DNA from: Apostichopus japonicus
Lineage: Eukaryota; Echinodermata; Holothuroidea; Aspidochirotida; Stichopodidae
Direction of reading: 5' to 3'
Assembly: GCF_037975245.1 (NCBI RefSeq)
Contig: NC_092579.1
Location: forward strand, 10,343,678-10,407,677
DNA: 64,000 bases
The number at the start of each line of letters is the position of its first letter. Position 1 is the first letter of the stretch. Below are positions 43,797 through 55,044 of the stretch, in pieces. The notes under the pieces are model-generated. The model was given only the letters and a program-made list of their open reading frames with translations, ran no database searches and was not told the origin of the DNA. A program made the position numbers and the translations under genes.

Positions 43797-44505
43797 TAAA
43801 CGGACGTCTTCGAAAAGTTAGCGTTAGGACGTTGGTTGAGGGAAATTATCAATAGCTTTGACCTTCGCCGGTAGTGGGTGGATTCCTGTGGAGTTTGAAT
43901 TCGAACAGACCGAAATGTGTTGTTATTGGCGTTTTGCTAATGTCCAACTCCTCAACCGGGATTTGGTGATATGCGAGCACTAGGTCTATCTTTGCAAAAA
44001 ACGTTTGCGCCATTAAGTGACACAGAAAAGTCTTTTAGATGCGGTATGGGAATGGTCACGTTATTTAATTCACGATAATCCCCATATGGTCTCCTTCCAT
44101 CGTTTTTCTTTCAAATCATGTGAAAGGGAATGCCCATCGGCTATCCGACGGGCGCACTATGCCCAGCTGCATCATGTTTTTGAATTCTTGACGCACAGTT
44201 TTGAGTTTGCTGCGTGTTTGACAGCAGATTCTTCGAAATTGACACGAAAAAGGCTGGGGAATTCCGCAAGAAGCGCGCTGTAACCAGAGTCGCTTTGCGT
44301 AGTAGCGTAGTAGCGGAAGTTAGGCAAAGTGTTTTTAGCGGCGCGTTAGTTCCTTTGATGAACAGATTTGTGGTTGTGTCAATAAGTTTGTTGTGCTTAA
44401 CATTTACTAACAAGCCAAAATTGAGCACGATATCACAGCCTAAACTAACAGTTTTTTAGTTTGCTATACCAAAGATCTACGGGAATCGTCTCCTGAGACA
44501 TTATG

Positions 44506-44709
44506 TCAAGCGCCAATGAACGTTGGCCAAACGTTGGAATTGTGCTGTTTACAGCTTGAAGCGTTGGTCTTTTGTCGCAATTTTGGAGATCTGTGCGCGC
44601 AGGAGTCATAGCTGACTACCGCCCCAGTGTCTATGAGAAAACGTGTGTTATTGATTTGATCTCCTGCGTAAAACAGGCGACTTGTGTCCTGACCAACGTT
44701 TGCCGCCAC
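44506..44709 (-). pseudogene. Gypsy protease remnant, copy 2
   Basis: RLFYAGDQINNTRFLIDTGA: the retropepsin DTGA motif in the usual context. Immediately downstream of a gag zinc-knuckle-like piece and followed by RT sequence in other frames. A diverged third copy (FLIE in place of FLID) lies at about 43.0-43.15 kb. Confidence 0.75.
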
Positions 44710-44868
44710 TATGCGTTAGCCTGAGCGTTTTCCGAATTATTAGACGTGCTAGAAAAATTGCACAGTGGTCTGGAGATTTTTGCAGCAGTGCAGCACATTT
44801 GATGATACCGACACATGCCTGGCGGGTCGTTTATCGCGTTTCCTACAGTTTGTTGATTATTAGAAGAG

Positions 44869-45318
44869 TTACGCTATCGACCGCGATTCTAATGTATAAG
44901 TAAGGGGTTTGTGGTCTGTGAAAATCGTGAATTGTCGTCCCTCTAGTGTGTAGCGGAAATTTTTAAGCGTTGGATAAATGGCAAGCAGTTCGATTCCAAA
45001 TGCACCGTATCTAGACTCAGTACTACCTAGCTTTTTAGAGACGAAAGACAACGGTTGCCAAGATCCATCTCGGTAGTGCTGAAGTACGCCTCCGACGGCC
45101 AGATCCGAGGCATCCACCATGACGGAAAGTGGTAAATTGGGATCTGTATGTGTAAGTAGAGTAGCTTGCGCAGGCGCGGTTTTGCTAGCTGTAACAGCTT
45201 CAGAGGCTTCCTCTGTCCAAGTCAAGGGTGCTGCATTTCGGTTGTTACCCGCAATTAAATCCGCGAGATGGCGAAGAAGTTCAGCACATTTCGGTATAAA
45301 TAGTTGGTAAAAAATCAT
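44869..45318 (-). pseudogene. Gypsy RNase H, copy 1
   Basis: LSVMVDASDLAVGGVLQHY, LSFVSKKLGSTESRYGAFG and FTIFTDHKPLTY: RNase H of Ty3/Gypsy type (catalytic Asp in VDAS, Glu in IELLAIY, Asp in TDHK). Ends abruptly at the repeat junction after TYTLE. Confidence 0.88.
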
Positions 45319-45724
45319 TAAACCGACGCCTTCGCGAAGTTTGTGTTAGGTCGTTGGTTGAGGGAAATTATTAATAGCTTTGACCTTCGCCGGTAGTGGG
45401 TGGATTCCTGTGGAATCAACTGTGTGTCGAAGAAATTCAAATTCAATTCAAATTCAACTCGTAGTCTTGAATTCGGTTAAACAGTTGTCTCAAATGATCC
45501 ATATGTTCGCTGTTTGATTGACTAGCAATGAGTATACCATCGATGTTGACATAAAAAATTCCAGTCCAAGAGTTACCTCATCCATGAAGAGCTGGAATGT
45601 TTGCGCCTCATTTTTGAGACCGAATGGCATACGTTTGAATTCGAACAGGCCGAAATGTGTTGTTATTCCCGTTTTGCTAATATCCGACTCCTCAACCGGG
45701 AGTTGGCTAAAATTACGGAAGAAT

Positions 45725-46395
45725 TCACAGCCTAAGATAGCAGTTTTTACGTTTGCTATATAACCCACCGGAATCGTCTCCTGAGACATATGTCAAGCGC
45801 CAATGAACGCTGACCAAACGTTGGAATTGGATCAGCCCACGTAATTGTTGTATCTCAGTGGTTTCATGTGGCGCTGGTTCGATTGCCGAAATTGGCGATA
45901 AACTCCGGTTGACCTCCAAAATTTTGTCTGCTTTAAACGCCAACTGGTCGATTTCACTTGTTGATGCCAGGATTAATTGTGCGTTAACGTGTAAGCGTTG
46001 TAGAAATAACTGACGTAGGATACTGACCTCCAGAGTCCGATCACCCAGAAGCTGCCGAAATCTTCGAAGCAACTTGGATGGTTTGCGGTCCCCCATTTCC
46101 TCGGCAGTTAAGAGTTGGAGGAATTTCTGCTCCGATTCTGACGTACGTCTGATTAGTTCTCTCTTAATTGTATAGTACGGGTGTGGTTCGGGTCGTTGTA
46201 ATAGAAAGTTACGAACTTCTATTGCTATCTCCGATTGAAGGGACAATATAACGTTAGCATACTTTGTTTGTTGGTTCTTTATCCCACGGGTCGTGAACTG
46301 AGCTTCAACTTATCAATACCAGAGCGCAGTAGCTTCAAACTGACCGACGCTATATGAACTTCAGGTTCTGGCGCTGTGTTACCATTATCCATTGT
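45725..46395 (-). pseudogene. Gypsy gag (capsid-like) remnant
   Basis: Starts at MDNGNTAPEPEVHIASVSLK, with a frame break, then FLQLLTAEEMGDRKPSKLLR and EVSILRQLFLQRLHVNAQLI, the capsid C-terminal-domain pattern seen in invertebrate Gypsy gag proteins. Confidence 0.8.
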
Positions 46396-46565
46396 GAATA
46401 AATCAAAAAATAGAACAAGTATAAACCTTAGCGTGTATAAGATAGTTGGACGAAAGTCAATTTTTTTCAACAAACGAAATGCGAAATGAGTTAGCTAATC
46501 GTTGGCGTCATGTGAATTCAAAGAGAGATTTAATACAGGCTCATCACGTCGGGGTCACCAGTTTG

Positions 46566-46979
46566 GCGATAAAAAAATTAGACCGAAATTATTACTCACC
46601 AGTTCGTCTAGCACAGCAATAATAAACCCAGGCCCGCTGCGTTGGTCCGTTTTGAATGACCTAAATAGAAAATACCGGATCCATCCATATTATTATTACA
46701 AGTATGTTGAGATCTTTCAACAAATACGAAAAGTTTATATAACGAAATAAAGGAATGCGTTTCCAATGAAATAAATCGATAGCTGTCGGATAGGAACGTT
46801 TTCCAACTCAATGAGAATTATCCGATCGAAAATACTAATGTAGGCGATTAACGTAGTTGGTAGCTCGTCGTGTTGAGCGGTCGAAGTGGTGTAATTTCGA
46901 ACTAGCGATACTACAAAGGTAATTGAGGGCGCCATCAATAGACGGAAAAAGTATAGTGGTGTCAAATTACGCCGCTACA
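46566..46979 (-). repeat. Putative 5' LTR of the Gypsy element
   Basis: On the minus strand it starts TGTAGCGGCG and ends near ATCGCCA, a few bases before the PBS-like TGGTGACCCC. The TG...CA ends and position fit an LTR, but there is no second copy in the window to prove it. Confidence 0.5.
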
Positions 46980-47092
46980 CTACTACGAACAGAATCTCAA
47001 TGGGCAGTCCACCTTAGCGGTGCTCACACAGGCCAAATGTATCTCTGCTGCTAGTCGTTGATACAAAGTTTCAACTACATACGAGTTGCACT

Positions 47093-47343
47093 AAAGTCCG
47101 GGTCACATCTGCGCGATTCAACACGCGATTCAACTCGCAACTAAAATCACGCGAATCAGAAAAGTTGCTTTTGAGAAGTTGCGCTGATTAGGACATTGCT
47201 CTACTATTGCAAATCAACCCAAATCGACGGCGCAACTTTTATTGCGCAACAAGTCGATACCCGTGTCTAACTACGCGATTCAACCTTCAATTGTATTGCG
47301 AGTTGAATCGCGTGTTGAATCGCGCAGATGTGACCCGGGCTTT
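47093..47343. mobile_element. 251-bp TIR element (AAAGTCCGGGTCACATCTGC)
   Basis: Left end AAAGTCCGGGTCACATCTGC and right end GCAGATGTGACCCGGGCTTT are inverted repeats, extended inward by GCGATTCAACACGCGATTCA and its complement, about 45 bp in all. No coding capacity; target duplication not obvious. Confidence 0.82.
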
Positions 47344-47675
47344 GCGTACAGTATTTAGATATACGAAGTTCATCTTCCCCTGTATTTGTGGGCCTACAAT
47401 GTAAGCGCTGCCGATATACGATTTCTTCTCCAAACGAACAGCATTAGCGCGTACACTTATTTCACAGGAAGTGTAAGTCTTTCCCTCGTGTTGGTATATG
47501 TTCAACACACGCGTCATTAGGTATCCCCGAGGCAGGTAGTTACATACAGTCACCTCTCAATACGGATAGCACTAACACGCAATATGAAGGTCCCTCTCCT
47601 TAAAGCTTGTATATGTACACTGTATGCGCCAACGGTATGTAACTGACTGGCCATCGCTATACATAGTCACATCTC

Positions 47676-48167
47676 TTAATCTTCTCCGTAACGTCTGTTA
47701 CATAAGGGCAAGATGCTCTCTTTCCACCCCTGTCGATCTTCTGCAGCTCTTCTCACATCGGACCAGCTTCTCCAGCCATTCTTGTCTCTCTCTTTAGTTG
47801 CTGTCCTTCTCCAAGTCGTCTTGGGTCTGCCAACCTTCCTCATTCCTTCTGGTGCCCATTCCATTGCTACTCTTGCATGATTTCCTGTCTCCTTCTTCAT
47901 AGTATGACCAATCCAGTTCCATCTGCGTCTCCGTATCTCTACACTTATTCTGTTTATGCCTGTTTGCTGCATAATTCTGTCATTGCTAACTAGTTTTGTC
48001 CAAGGTATCTTCAATATTCTTCGTATGCACTTGAACTGAAAAGCATCCAACTTTTGCTCCTCTCTCTTTGTCACTTTCCATGCTTCACTTCCATATAACA
48101 GCACTGATCTTACTAGCGTTTTGAATAGTGTTAGTTTTGTCTTTTGTCTATCGCACCATTTGTCCAT
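47676..48167 (-). pseudogene. LINE ORF2 C-terminal domain
   Basis: 163 codons: LFKTLVRSVLLYGSEAWKVT, RRRRWNWIGHTMKKE and GRPKTTWRRT, the thumb/C-terminal signature of these LINEs. Confidence 0.9.
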
Positions 48168-49171
48168 ATTCTTCTTAGGTTTCTAAATGCACCACGTGCC
48201 TTTCCTAATCTGCTTTTGATGTCTTCTGTACCTCCTCCATCTTTACGGACTTTGGCCCTCAGATATACAAACTCTTCTACATCTTCCATTTCTATGTTGT
48301 TGATTTTCAGTGGCGCATCTACTTTGTTATTCATTCTCATGTGCTTACATTTCTTCACATTCATATTCAAACCGATTCTTCCTACCATCTCTTCTACTTT
48401 CTCTGTCTTATTCTGGATGTGGTCATGCTTTGCCGATAACAAGGCAATATCGTCCGCAAAATCCAGATCCTCCAGCTGCGTGATAAATCTCCATCTGATG
48501 CCTCTTCTTTCTCCTGCAAGTACTGTCTTCATCATCCAATCTATTGCTAACAAAAACAGGAACCCGCTCATGACACATCCTTGTTTCACCCCAGATGTTA
48601 CGTGCAACCACTCAGTTGTTTCACCTTCATCCACAACTGCGCATTCAACGTTGTCATATAAAGCCTTCACAATTCTAATTATCTTGTCTGGTATCTGATA
48701 CTCTTTCAATATATTCCACAAGCTGTTGCGGTGTAGAGAGTCGAAAGCTTTCTCAAAATCAATAAAATGCACATACAGAGGTGAGTTCCATTCATTTGAC
48801 TGCTCCAGGATGTTACGCAGTGTAAATATCTGCTCTGTTGTACTCCTGTTTGGGCGAAAACCAGCTTGTTCTTGCCTCAAAACCTTGTCCACTCCGTCCT
48901 TTAATCTGTTGATGAGCACTCTTCCGAAGATCTTGCTCATAACTGGCAGCAATGTCACGCCTCTCCAGTTGCTGCAATCTGTGAGGTCCCCCTTTTTGGG
49001 GATTTTAACACTTAACCCCTTGTTCCATCTTTTTGGGGTTGACTCCTCTGACCATATTATATTATAGAGGTCTGTTAGTCTTTCCACTGTAGCATTTACA
49101 TCAGCTTTTAACAATTCAGCTGAGAGTCGGAGCATATACTTGTATGATTGTGACCTTCTTGTGTTTACCAT
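48131..49171 (-). pseudogene. LINE reverse transcriptase
   Basis: 346 codons: PKRWNKGLSVKIPKKGDLTD, EQAGFRPNRSTTEQIFTLR, LYVHFIDFEKAFDSLHRNSL (catalytic Asp), SGVKQGCVMSGFLFLLAID and LDFADDIALLS (FADD catalytic pair). A frameshift at about 48.15 kb separates it from its C-terminal domain. Confidence 0.92.
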
Positions 49172-49523
49172 AAAACCTTGCTGTAATTAGTCTACTACTG
49201 ACTGGTGTCCATTCAATGAGAGTTTTTACAATTCTCTCACTCAACATGATACCAACACCTTGTACATGTGTGTTGTCGTTGCCCACATACAACAGAGTAT
49301 CACCTGAAGCAAGTCTCACTTTCCCTGCACCTGTCCATCTGACCTCACTGAGGCATAGAATGTCAATGCTGTATCTCTCTCTTTCTCTTGCCACAATGGA
49401 TGCAACTCCTGTTGCATACATCGTCCTCACGTTCCATGTGCCTAAGAATAGGCTGTGCTTTGGCGTCACCACAGTTCCTATCGGTCGTTGGGCTTCCCGA
49501 AGGCTTTGGCCCAACGGCGTCAT
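49116..49523 (-). pseudogene. LINE endonuclease (APE-like) N-terminal piece
   Basis: 135 codons with NVRTMYATG, SIDILCLSEVRWTG, GVGIMLSERIVKT and VTIIQVYAPT. The domain stops after the YAPT motif, so the catalytic Asp/His region at its C-terminus is lost to the deletion, and the fusion to RT is out of frame. Confidence 0.85.
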
Positions 49524-49859
49524 CCTGCGTCCAGTTATAAAACTGTCTGCTACTGCAGTTAATCCAAAAAGGTTTTGTGGTCCTTCATTAGGACCCTGAG
49601 CATCATTGATTTCTGTGATAAATGGTTTTTATCCAGGAGGCGGTTATCAGCCGACTGCCTTACCCCCACTCTGGAGGACCGGGTTTTCTCTTATGGTACC
49701 TTCCCCTAGACAACTGCGTGCCAACGCTAACAAGCTCTGCCTGCCCTGGTTTGGAATCAGAGTTTCCCTCTCCTATGGGGTTTTAAGGCTCCCCAGCCCA
49801 TTCAAGCCAGTCTAGCCTGTGATCCCCTTGAAAAGAGAGACCTAGACTAATCTTGTATA

Positions 49860-50680
49860 GCGCTGGCTACACGCTCCCACGCCGCTTTAGCTGTGATAAA
49901 AGTACCACCCCCACTCTGCCCCATGTCCTGCTAAAAGCAGCAAGAACACTCACGTTCGTGGCGAGTAGGTGCGACTGCGGAGTTCATCCTCGCCTCTGAG
50001 AGAAAGAAATCTAAAGCAGGGCACATAGTCACATCTACATAGGAATAATACTAACGCGTATCCAAATGCAGTAGGAAGTCTCTCTCGTCCCTTGTGTGTA
50101 TGCAAATAACATAAATAGCTCTTACAATGTAACAGCAGCCGGTAGTTGATTTGCAATAACATTGACGCCCGATAAGATCTCGTTGCCCTTATAGACTCTC
50201 CACAAGCGTAAAAATCGTCGGCAACTTCAGAAGGAGCTGCTTTCTTTCGAACCGACTGGCTGCGACTGACTGGCTTTTTACACCCCGACCCCTGTCATTT
50301 GGTCTCTATTTCTGACTTTGGTAAGGCAAAGCGCTGTTTTACTACAGCAACGGGTGCTAAACTAGAGCGACAAATCCCTTGTATCCCTCCTAAGGCTCGT
50401 TTCAAGCCCAGCTACCGTACTCGTCTTTCACCAGGCCGCCCGCACATGATAGCAGCTGAGTCTTCAGGGAACGTCCTCCGGCACTGCTCCGAAAACTGCA
50501 AATGGTGGCGCTTTTCCAATATAGACGTCATGTACACTCAACGACCCACAGAAAAAGATTTGACAGCGTTACATCACCCCCACCTCAGGTCATGGGTTCC
50601 GCATTACCCGCAAAATAATACGAGACGAAAACACACAACGATAAAATATATTTGAACTCCTGTAGAATACGCTGCAGTTT
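49860..50680. other. Non-coding spacer between LINE and second Gypsy
   Basis: No convincing protein or element. A block at 50.03-50.13 kb (ATAATACTAACGCGTATCC, GTAGGAAGTCTCTCTCGTC) resembles 47.55-47.61 kb on the other side of the LINE, suggesting the LINE landed in an older repeat. Confidence 0.4.
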
Positions 50681-50689
50681 CCTTTTTTA

Positions 50690-53600
50690 GCTAGTCTTTG
50701 TTTTCCTCTCCACTACCTCAAAGACTCTTGCATCCGGACAGTATACTCCTTTCACGGTCTTCTTTATGGAATGTCCAATAGTCTGCTTACATCGTCGTTC
50801 TTCCTTCTCCTGTTTCAGAACTCTTCCCCTTTTCATGCCGCTTTCAGCTTTAGCTACCTGCACATATTCTTCCTTATCACCATCTTCACTAACTCCTTCA
50901 AGAGGCGACTCAATGTCTAGAAGCTCCTGCACGTTCGGTAGCCTCTGCAACTTCGGTGGACTGGGTAATTTCGACGCCTCTCCACTTTCCTGTTTCTTAC
51001 CATTGCTACAGCAACTTCCTTTGCCATCACCACCTTGTAAGTGCGCTCCCTTCTCAACCAGCCGCTTTGCGGGCCTTGGTGCCCCTTTCGTCTACTCCCC
51101 AAGCGTCTCTCGATCAGTTGACATCTTTGGCCTCTCGTCTTTCTCTTTACTTTTCTTCTTATGCACACAACATTGTTCATGCTTCTTCACATCTGTTTGC
51201 TTCTTGCTTCTGTAAGTCTTGGTACATTTGCAAGAGGTGGTACTGAGCAGATTGCGCATCTGCACATGCACCCGCAGTTCTCCCATCGAAGGGCACCCCG
51301 CCTGCACCCTTAGCACGTATCCTCAACAGAGCAGTCCTACATTTCTGTGGGTACAAAAAGAAGTTACGGTGATAAGTTGGTGCTTCGGCCATCTATACCA
51401 TTAGAGATTTGAAGGAAGCACAAAAAAAAACTCTGGACAACTTTCAGTAGTGTTCCATCATCTGTATTAATTGAGAAGTCAAGAAAACGTCCCCGCTCTA
51501 TCTTTTTGGTGCTGTGCGTGTTCAGGTCTGCCTTTCCACTAGTGCGTTGCGTATGTCCCTTCTTTCCACATTCGTGTACACTTCTGCATCCAACCCATTC
51601 CTAGCATCGCCCGCATGTTTAATTCGAAGCGTTTCATAGCCGGGTTCGGCTTCACGTCTTACACGTTGGGAAACCAGAGTTACTGCCAACCTCGGTTCTT
51701 TCACCGAATCCATCGTCATTCTCATCCACTCCGGGGATTTGCCTTCATATCTCTTTAAGCGATAGTTGTAAATTAGTTTCTGCCTTTTCTTAGCAACCAA
51801 GGTAACCCGGAATAGCACGTCGTTGATCTTGTCAACACGACGCTAGGTCCAGAACAAGGTCTGTGTAACTTTTTAGTCGTGCCACTTTTGATTGCTGGGC
51901 AGTAGACAATCACAAAGTCGCCTTTCTTGTACGAACTGATAGAAGCTAACCGATATACCCCTGTTGCCTGTCGATCACTGCTTATTGTTAGATGTTGTCT
52001 TGCCTCTCGGTGGATGCCAACAATCTTCTCCTCCAGGGACTTTAGAAACCAGTGTAGTAATGTTGCCTGCACAGGCCTGAATTTGGTTGTAGCATCACAT
52101 TAGTTCCGCTGGAGAAAACTTTGTAGATTAATGAGGTGCCGAGTTATAGGCACTACAAAGGTACAGTAGCCAAGCGTTCCAATTCTTGTGGGTGCCTTTC
52201 ACCTAAGAGAGCATATCCTTCAGAGTGTGGTTGAAGCGCTTCATCATTTCGTCTGATTGAGGGTTCTAGGCTGTTGTCCTCGTTTTGTATATCATTAGTA
52301 GTCCACACATCTCTTTAACCATATCTTATTCAAACTGCCTATCCTGGTCGGAGTGGACCCCATCCGGGATGCCGATAGGGCATATAAACTCCTCCACCAG
52401 AGTTTTGGCAACGCCAACAGCTTCCTGGTTAAGTAGAGGTGATGCTTCCGCCCATAAGTAGTCGCCAAGGATATCCAAAGCAATTCTCTGCAATGGATCT
52501 CCGGAACGGTATTTCTTTATCTTTGCTTCGGTCTTGAGCGACCTTCCTTTTTATTTATGGACACGAGGCATTGCTTACAGAACTTTTCGACGTCACAGCT
52601 CATTCCACTTCAATATGCGCTGTTTTTAATTATCGCAGACGTCTTCTTTGCCATTAAATGTGGGGATTTGCGTGAGCCACTGGCTTCGCATACTTCTTTC
52701 CTCAGGGGTTTAGGTACCAGCAACTGCCAAATCATCCTTTTCCCGTTGGGTGTCTCGAAGCATTCATGGGGAACCCCTTCCTTTCGGGAATAGGCAGTCC
52801 CATTGCGACCAATAAATATGAAGACTTCTGCTTTCTCCAGACACGGCTTCCTAAGGGGGGGGGGGCGGCATTCTTCATTTTCATTGGCCGTGATGAGCAC
52901 GCTCATATCCACCTCTGCACGTTGTAGTTCCTGTAACGCCCATTTCTGGTTCCTGGTTGTTAGCGGTGACATGCCAGCAGTCTGCCACCCAGTTCTGATC
53001 CTGTTCCGCAGAATTAATGTCCCTTCCATCATCTCTTCGGAATTGCAATGTTGTCACTCACTGCATGATCTTCGTGAAAGACCGTCTGCATGCCATGGAT
53101 TCTTCCAGGCCGGTGTTCCACTTCAAAGTCATACGTTCTCATGGTCTCTAGCCAACGTGCCGAAGACAAAGTGATGAAACTACTTTACACCATGTACAAT
53201 CGAACGTAGTTCCTTTCTGGTGACAAAATACGTCCGCTCGGTTTTGGGCGTCGGGCACTCTACTACTACTCGTATCATTTCCAGGTCGTTCTTCGCTGAC
53301 CACGTGTCCCAAGAAGGCAACCCGACGCCTGAACAAAGTACATTTACATATACAATTACGATAAATTAATCCCGCCTTGGCTAGCCATCCTATTACTTCC
53401 TCAAACCTCTGACCATGTTTTTCGAACGTTTTCCCATGTCTATCTCGGTGGTCCATTTCTATCTGCCAATATCCACCTGATAATTCTAGGGTTGGCAACC
53501 ACAAAGCTCCGTTCAGCCTTTCTAGCGTGGAACTATTCGATGGAGTGCGTACGAGTCTTTCACCGTTACCGCATTCATTTTCCGATAATCCACACAAAAC

Positions 53601-54185
53601 CGTAATGTCCCATCTTTCTTCTTCACCAGGACGATGAGAGAAGACCAAGAGCTGCACGAAGGTTCTATCACTCCGTTTGAAAGCATCCCTTTAGTTCCTT
53701 ACTACCCTCTTCTTGTTTGTGGAACGGTTGTCGCCTAACCGCCTACTTGATTGGAGCGTGTGCCCTGGTAGTGATCCTGTGTCTGTTAGCAGTTGTCTTT
53801 CCTAGGTCAGCAGCACTCGTGACGAACCCCTTGCCACTTGCACAGTAATTCCCTAACCACGTATTGTTGGGCACCTTCCAGTCTTGCCATGCACTTTCCG
53901 TAAAACACGTCTAGGTGTTCTGGGATTAGTCCCGATCCGCCGATGGAGTCACCGATGGAATCATCTCACACTGTACCAAGAAATGCCCGTTGTCCCAGTG
54001 AAACCAACAGCGCCACAAGGGGAAAAGTTGTCAACTTTCGGTCCCATCGCACTGCTCACATCGTAGTGGTTCGTCCATTTATGTGGTATATTATTACTAG
54101 CTCTTCAGTACCCGGCACTCTGCCTGTGTTATCTTCGTAACTTCTGAATTTAACAGCCTATCCCACCGCTGATACCAATTTGTCT
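50690..54185 (-). mobile_element. Second, heavily decayed Ty3/Gypsy element
   Basis: Minus-strand remnants in order: RT (53148-53950: LERLNGALWLPTLELSGGYW, RRRVAFLGHVVSEE), integrase N-terminal region (52610-53032: LLVPKPLRKEVCEASGS), integrase core in broken frames (52295-52483: LVEEFI- and HSDQ-type residues) and C-terminal part (51773-52072: LHRPCSGPSVVL). A third-ORF-like piece is at 51177-51392 (YHRNFFLYPQKCRTALL). TTGGTATCAGCGGTGGGAT at about 54.16 kb resembles the primer-binding/gag start of such elements. The RT lacks its catalytic YxDD region. Confidence 0.72.
53148..53657 (-). pseudogene. Decayed Gypsy RT
   Basis: GYWQIEMDHRDRHGKTFEKH is followed directly by EVIGWLAKAGLIYRNCICKC, so the block between (including the YxDD motif) is missing. 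Not functional. Confidence 0.75.
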
Positions 54186-54684
54186 GCGTTATATAACTTT
54201 CAAGAAACGCGGCGAAATCAGAAGTGTCAAAACACGACATGGCGCGAAAATAAGCCGGGAACTGCTGGAAATTGCGTGTTGCAAGCTCTGTGTGCTGCCG
54301 AACACTTTCATGTATCTATTTAGTGTTGCCTGGAACATCTCTCGATGTATATTTGGAAGTTTTTTGCTGAAGTTTGTCTTAGCAGTCGCCTTTGAACAAG
54401 CATTTCTTCGGCGATACTGAAAGCAAGATGATGGTAAACATCAAAACAGTAGGCTATGTATATTCAGAACTGTAAGGTTTCCGTATGAGATCATACTTCA
54501 TCATTTTGATTGTTTTGTTTTCCATCAACTAAGAATAAATTAAAACGTATTTTGTGTAAGTTTTGAAAAAATAACTTGAAACTACTCGTTAAGTTTAATT
54601 TTGACACAAACAGAAACGATTGCTGAAAAGTGGTGGTGGGCATTCAAAACGTACGTATTTTCTGAACTGTAAGGTTACCGTATT

Positions 54685-55044
54685 CAGTGGCGTACTAAAT
54701 GTCGGTCGGGCCGAGAGGGGTGGGGGGGGGGGGGTCGGGGCTGTGGGCGGTCCGCCGCGGGTAGCATTCATAGGGGGTGCCATGCCACAGGCCTTCCCCC
54801 CAAATGTATATTTGGAACAAATATTAGGAAAAAATCATGAAAATTCCTAAAAATATTATCAGTTCACCAGCTCTGCCAAAGCAAAATATTATCAGTTCAC
54901 AGCTCTGCCAAAGCTAAGCCACTTTACCTAAACAAAAAAGTAGTTACCCCCTCCCTTTACCCTCCTCCCCAACGACGGCATCCCCTGCACGGTGTGACAA
55001 AGAAGGATCCGTCCCGGGCGCCAACTATTATAGGTACGCCACTG
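54685..55044. mobile_element. hAT-like short element (CAGTGGCGTAC ends)
   Basis: Ends CAGTGGCGTAC and GTACGCCACTG are perfect inverted repeats. Flanks ACCGTATT and TCCGCATT agree at 6 of 8 positions, a degraded 8-bp duplication. Contains a poly-G tract. Same class as the element at 6434. Confidence 0.75.

Larger units (their letters stand above)
40738..46979 (-). mobile_element. Ty3/Gypsy element with reiterated gag-pro-pol segment
   Basis: Minus-strand order from the 5' end: putative LTR (46.56-46.98 kb), PBS-like TGGTGACCCC (46551-46560), gag, a partial RT, RNase H, then a second gag zinc-knuckle/protease/RT/RNase H, a third zinc-knuckle/protease/RT with only the RNase H C-terminus, and integrase down to 40.74 kb. 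The reiteration is direct: the same GACGT-TTGGTTG block and TTTGACCTTCGCCGG occur at 42.0, 43.8 and 45.3 kb. No 3' LTR was found. Many stops and frameshifts: non-functional. Confidence 0.88.
47676..49830 (-). mobile_element. APE-type non-LTR retrotransposon, internally deleted
   Basis: On the minus strand: a probable 5' region (49.52-49.83 kb), endonuclease start (FLGTWNVRTMYATG, LCLSEVRWTGAGKV), a deletion junction near 49.12 kb, then RT and the C-terminal domain to 47.68 kb. The clade is not resolved; the WNVRT...GRPKTTWRR combination is seen in several APE-type invertebrate LINEs. Confidence 0.88.

Noticed and set aside
48144-48698. 184-codon plus-strand ORF
   Set aside because: It is antisense to a clear reverse transcriptase and has no recognisable motif.
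50766-51215. 149-codon Ser/Leu-rich plus ORF
   Set aside because: Antisense to the decayed Gypsy element; composition typical of an antisense shadow.
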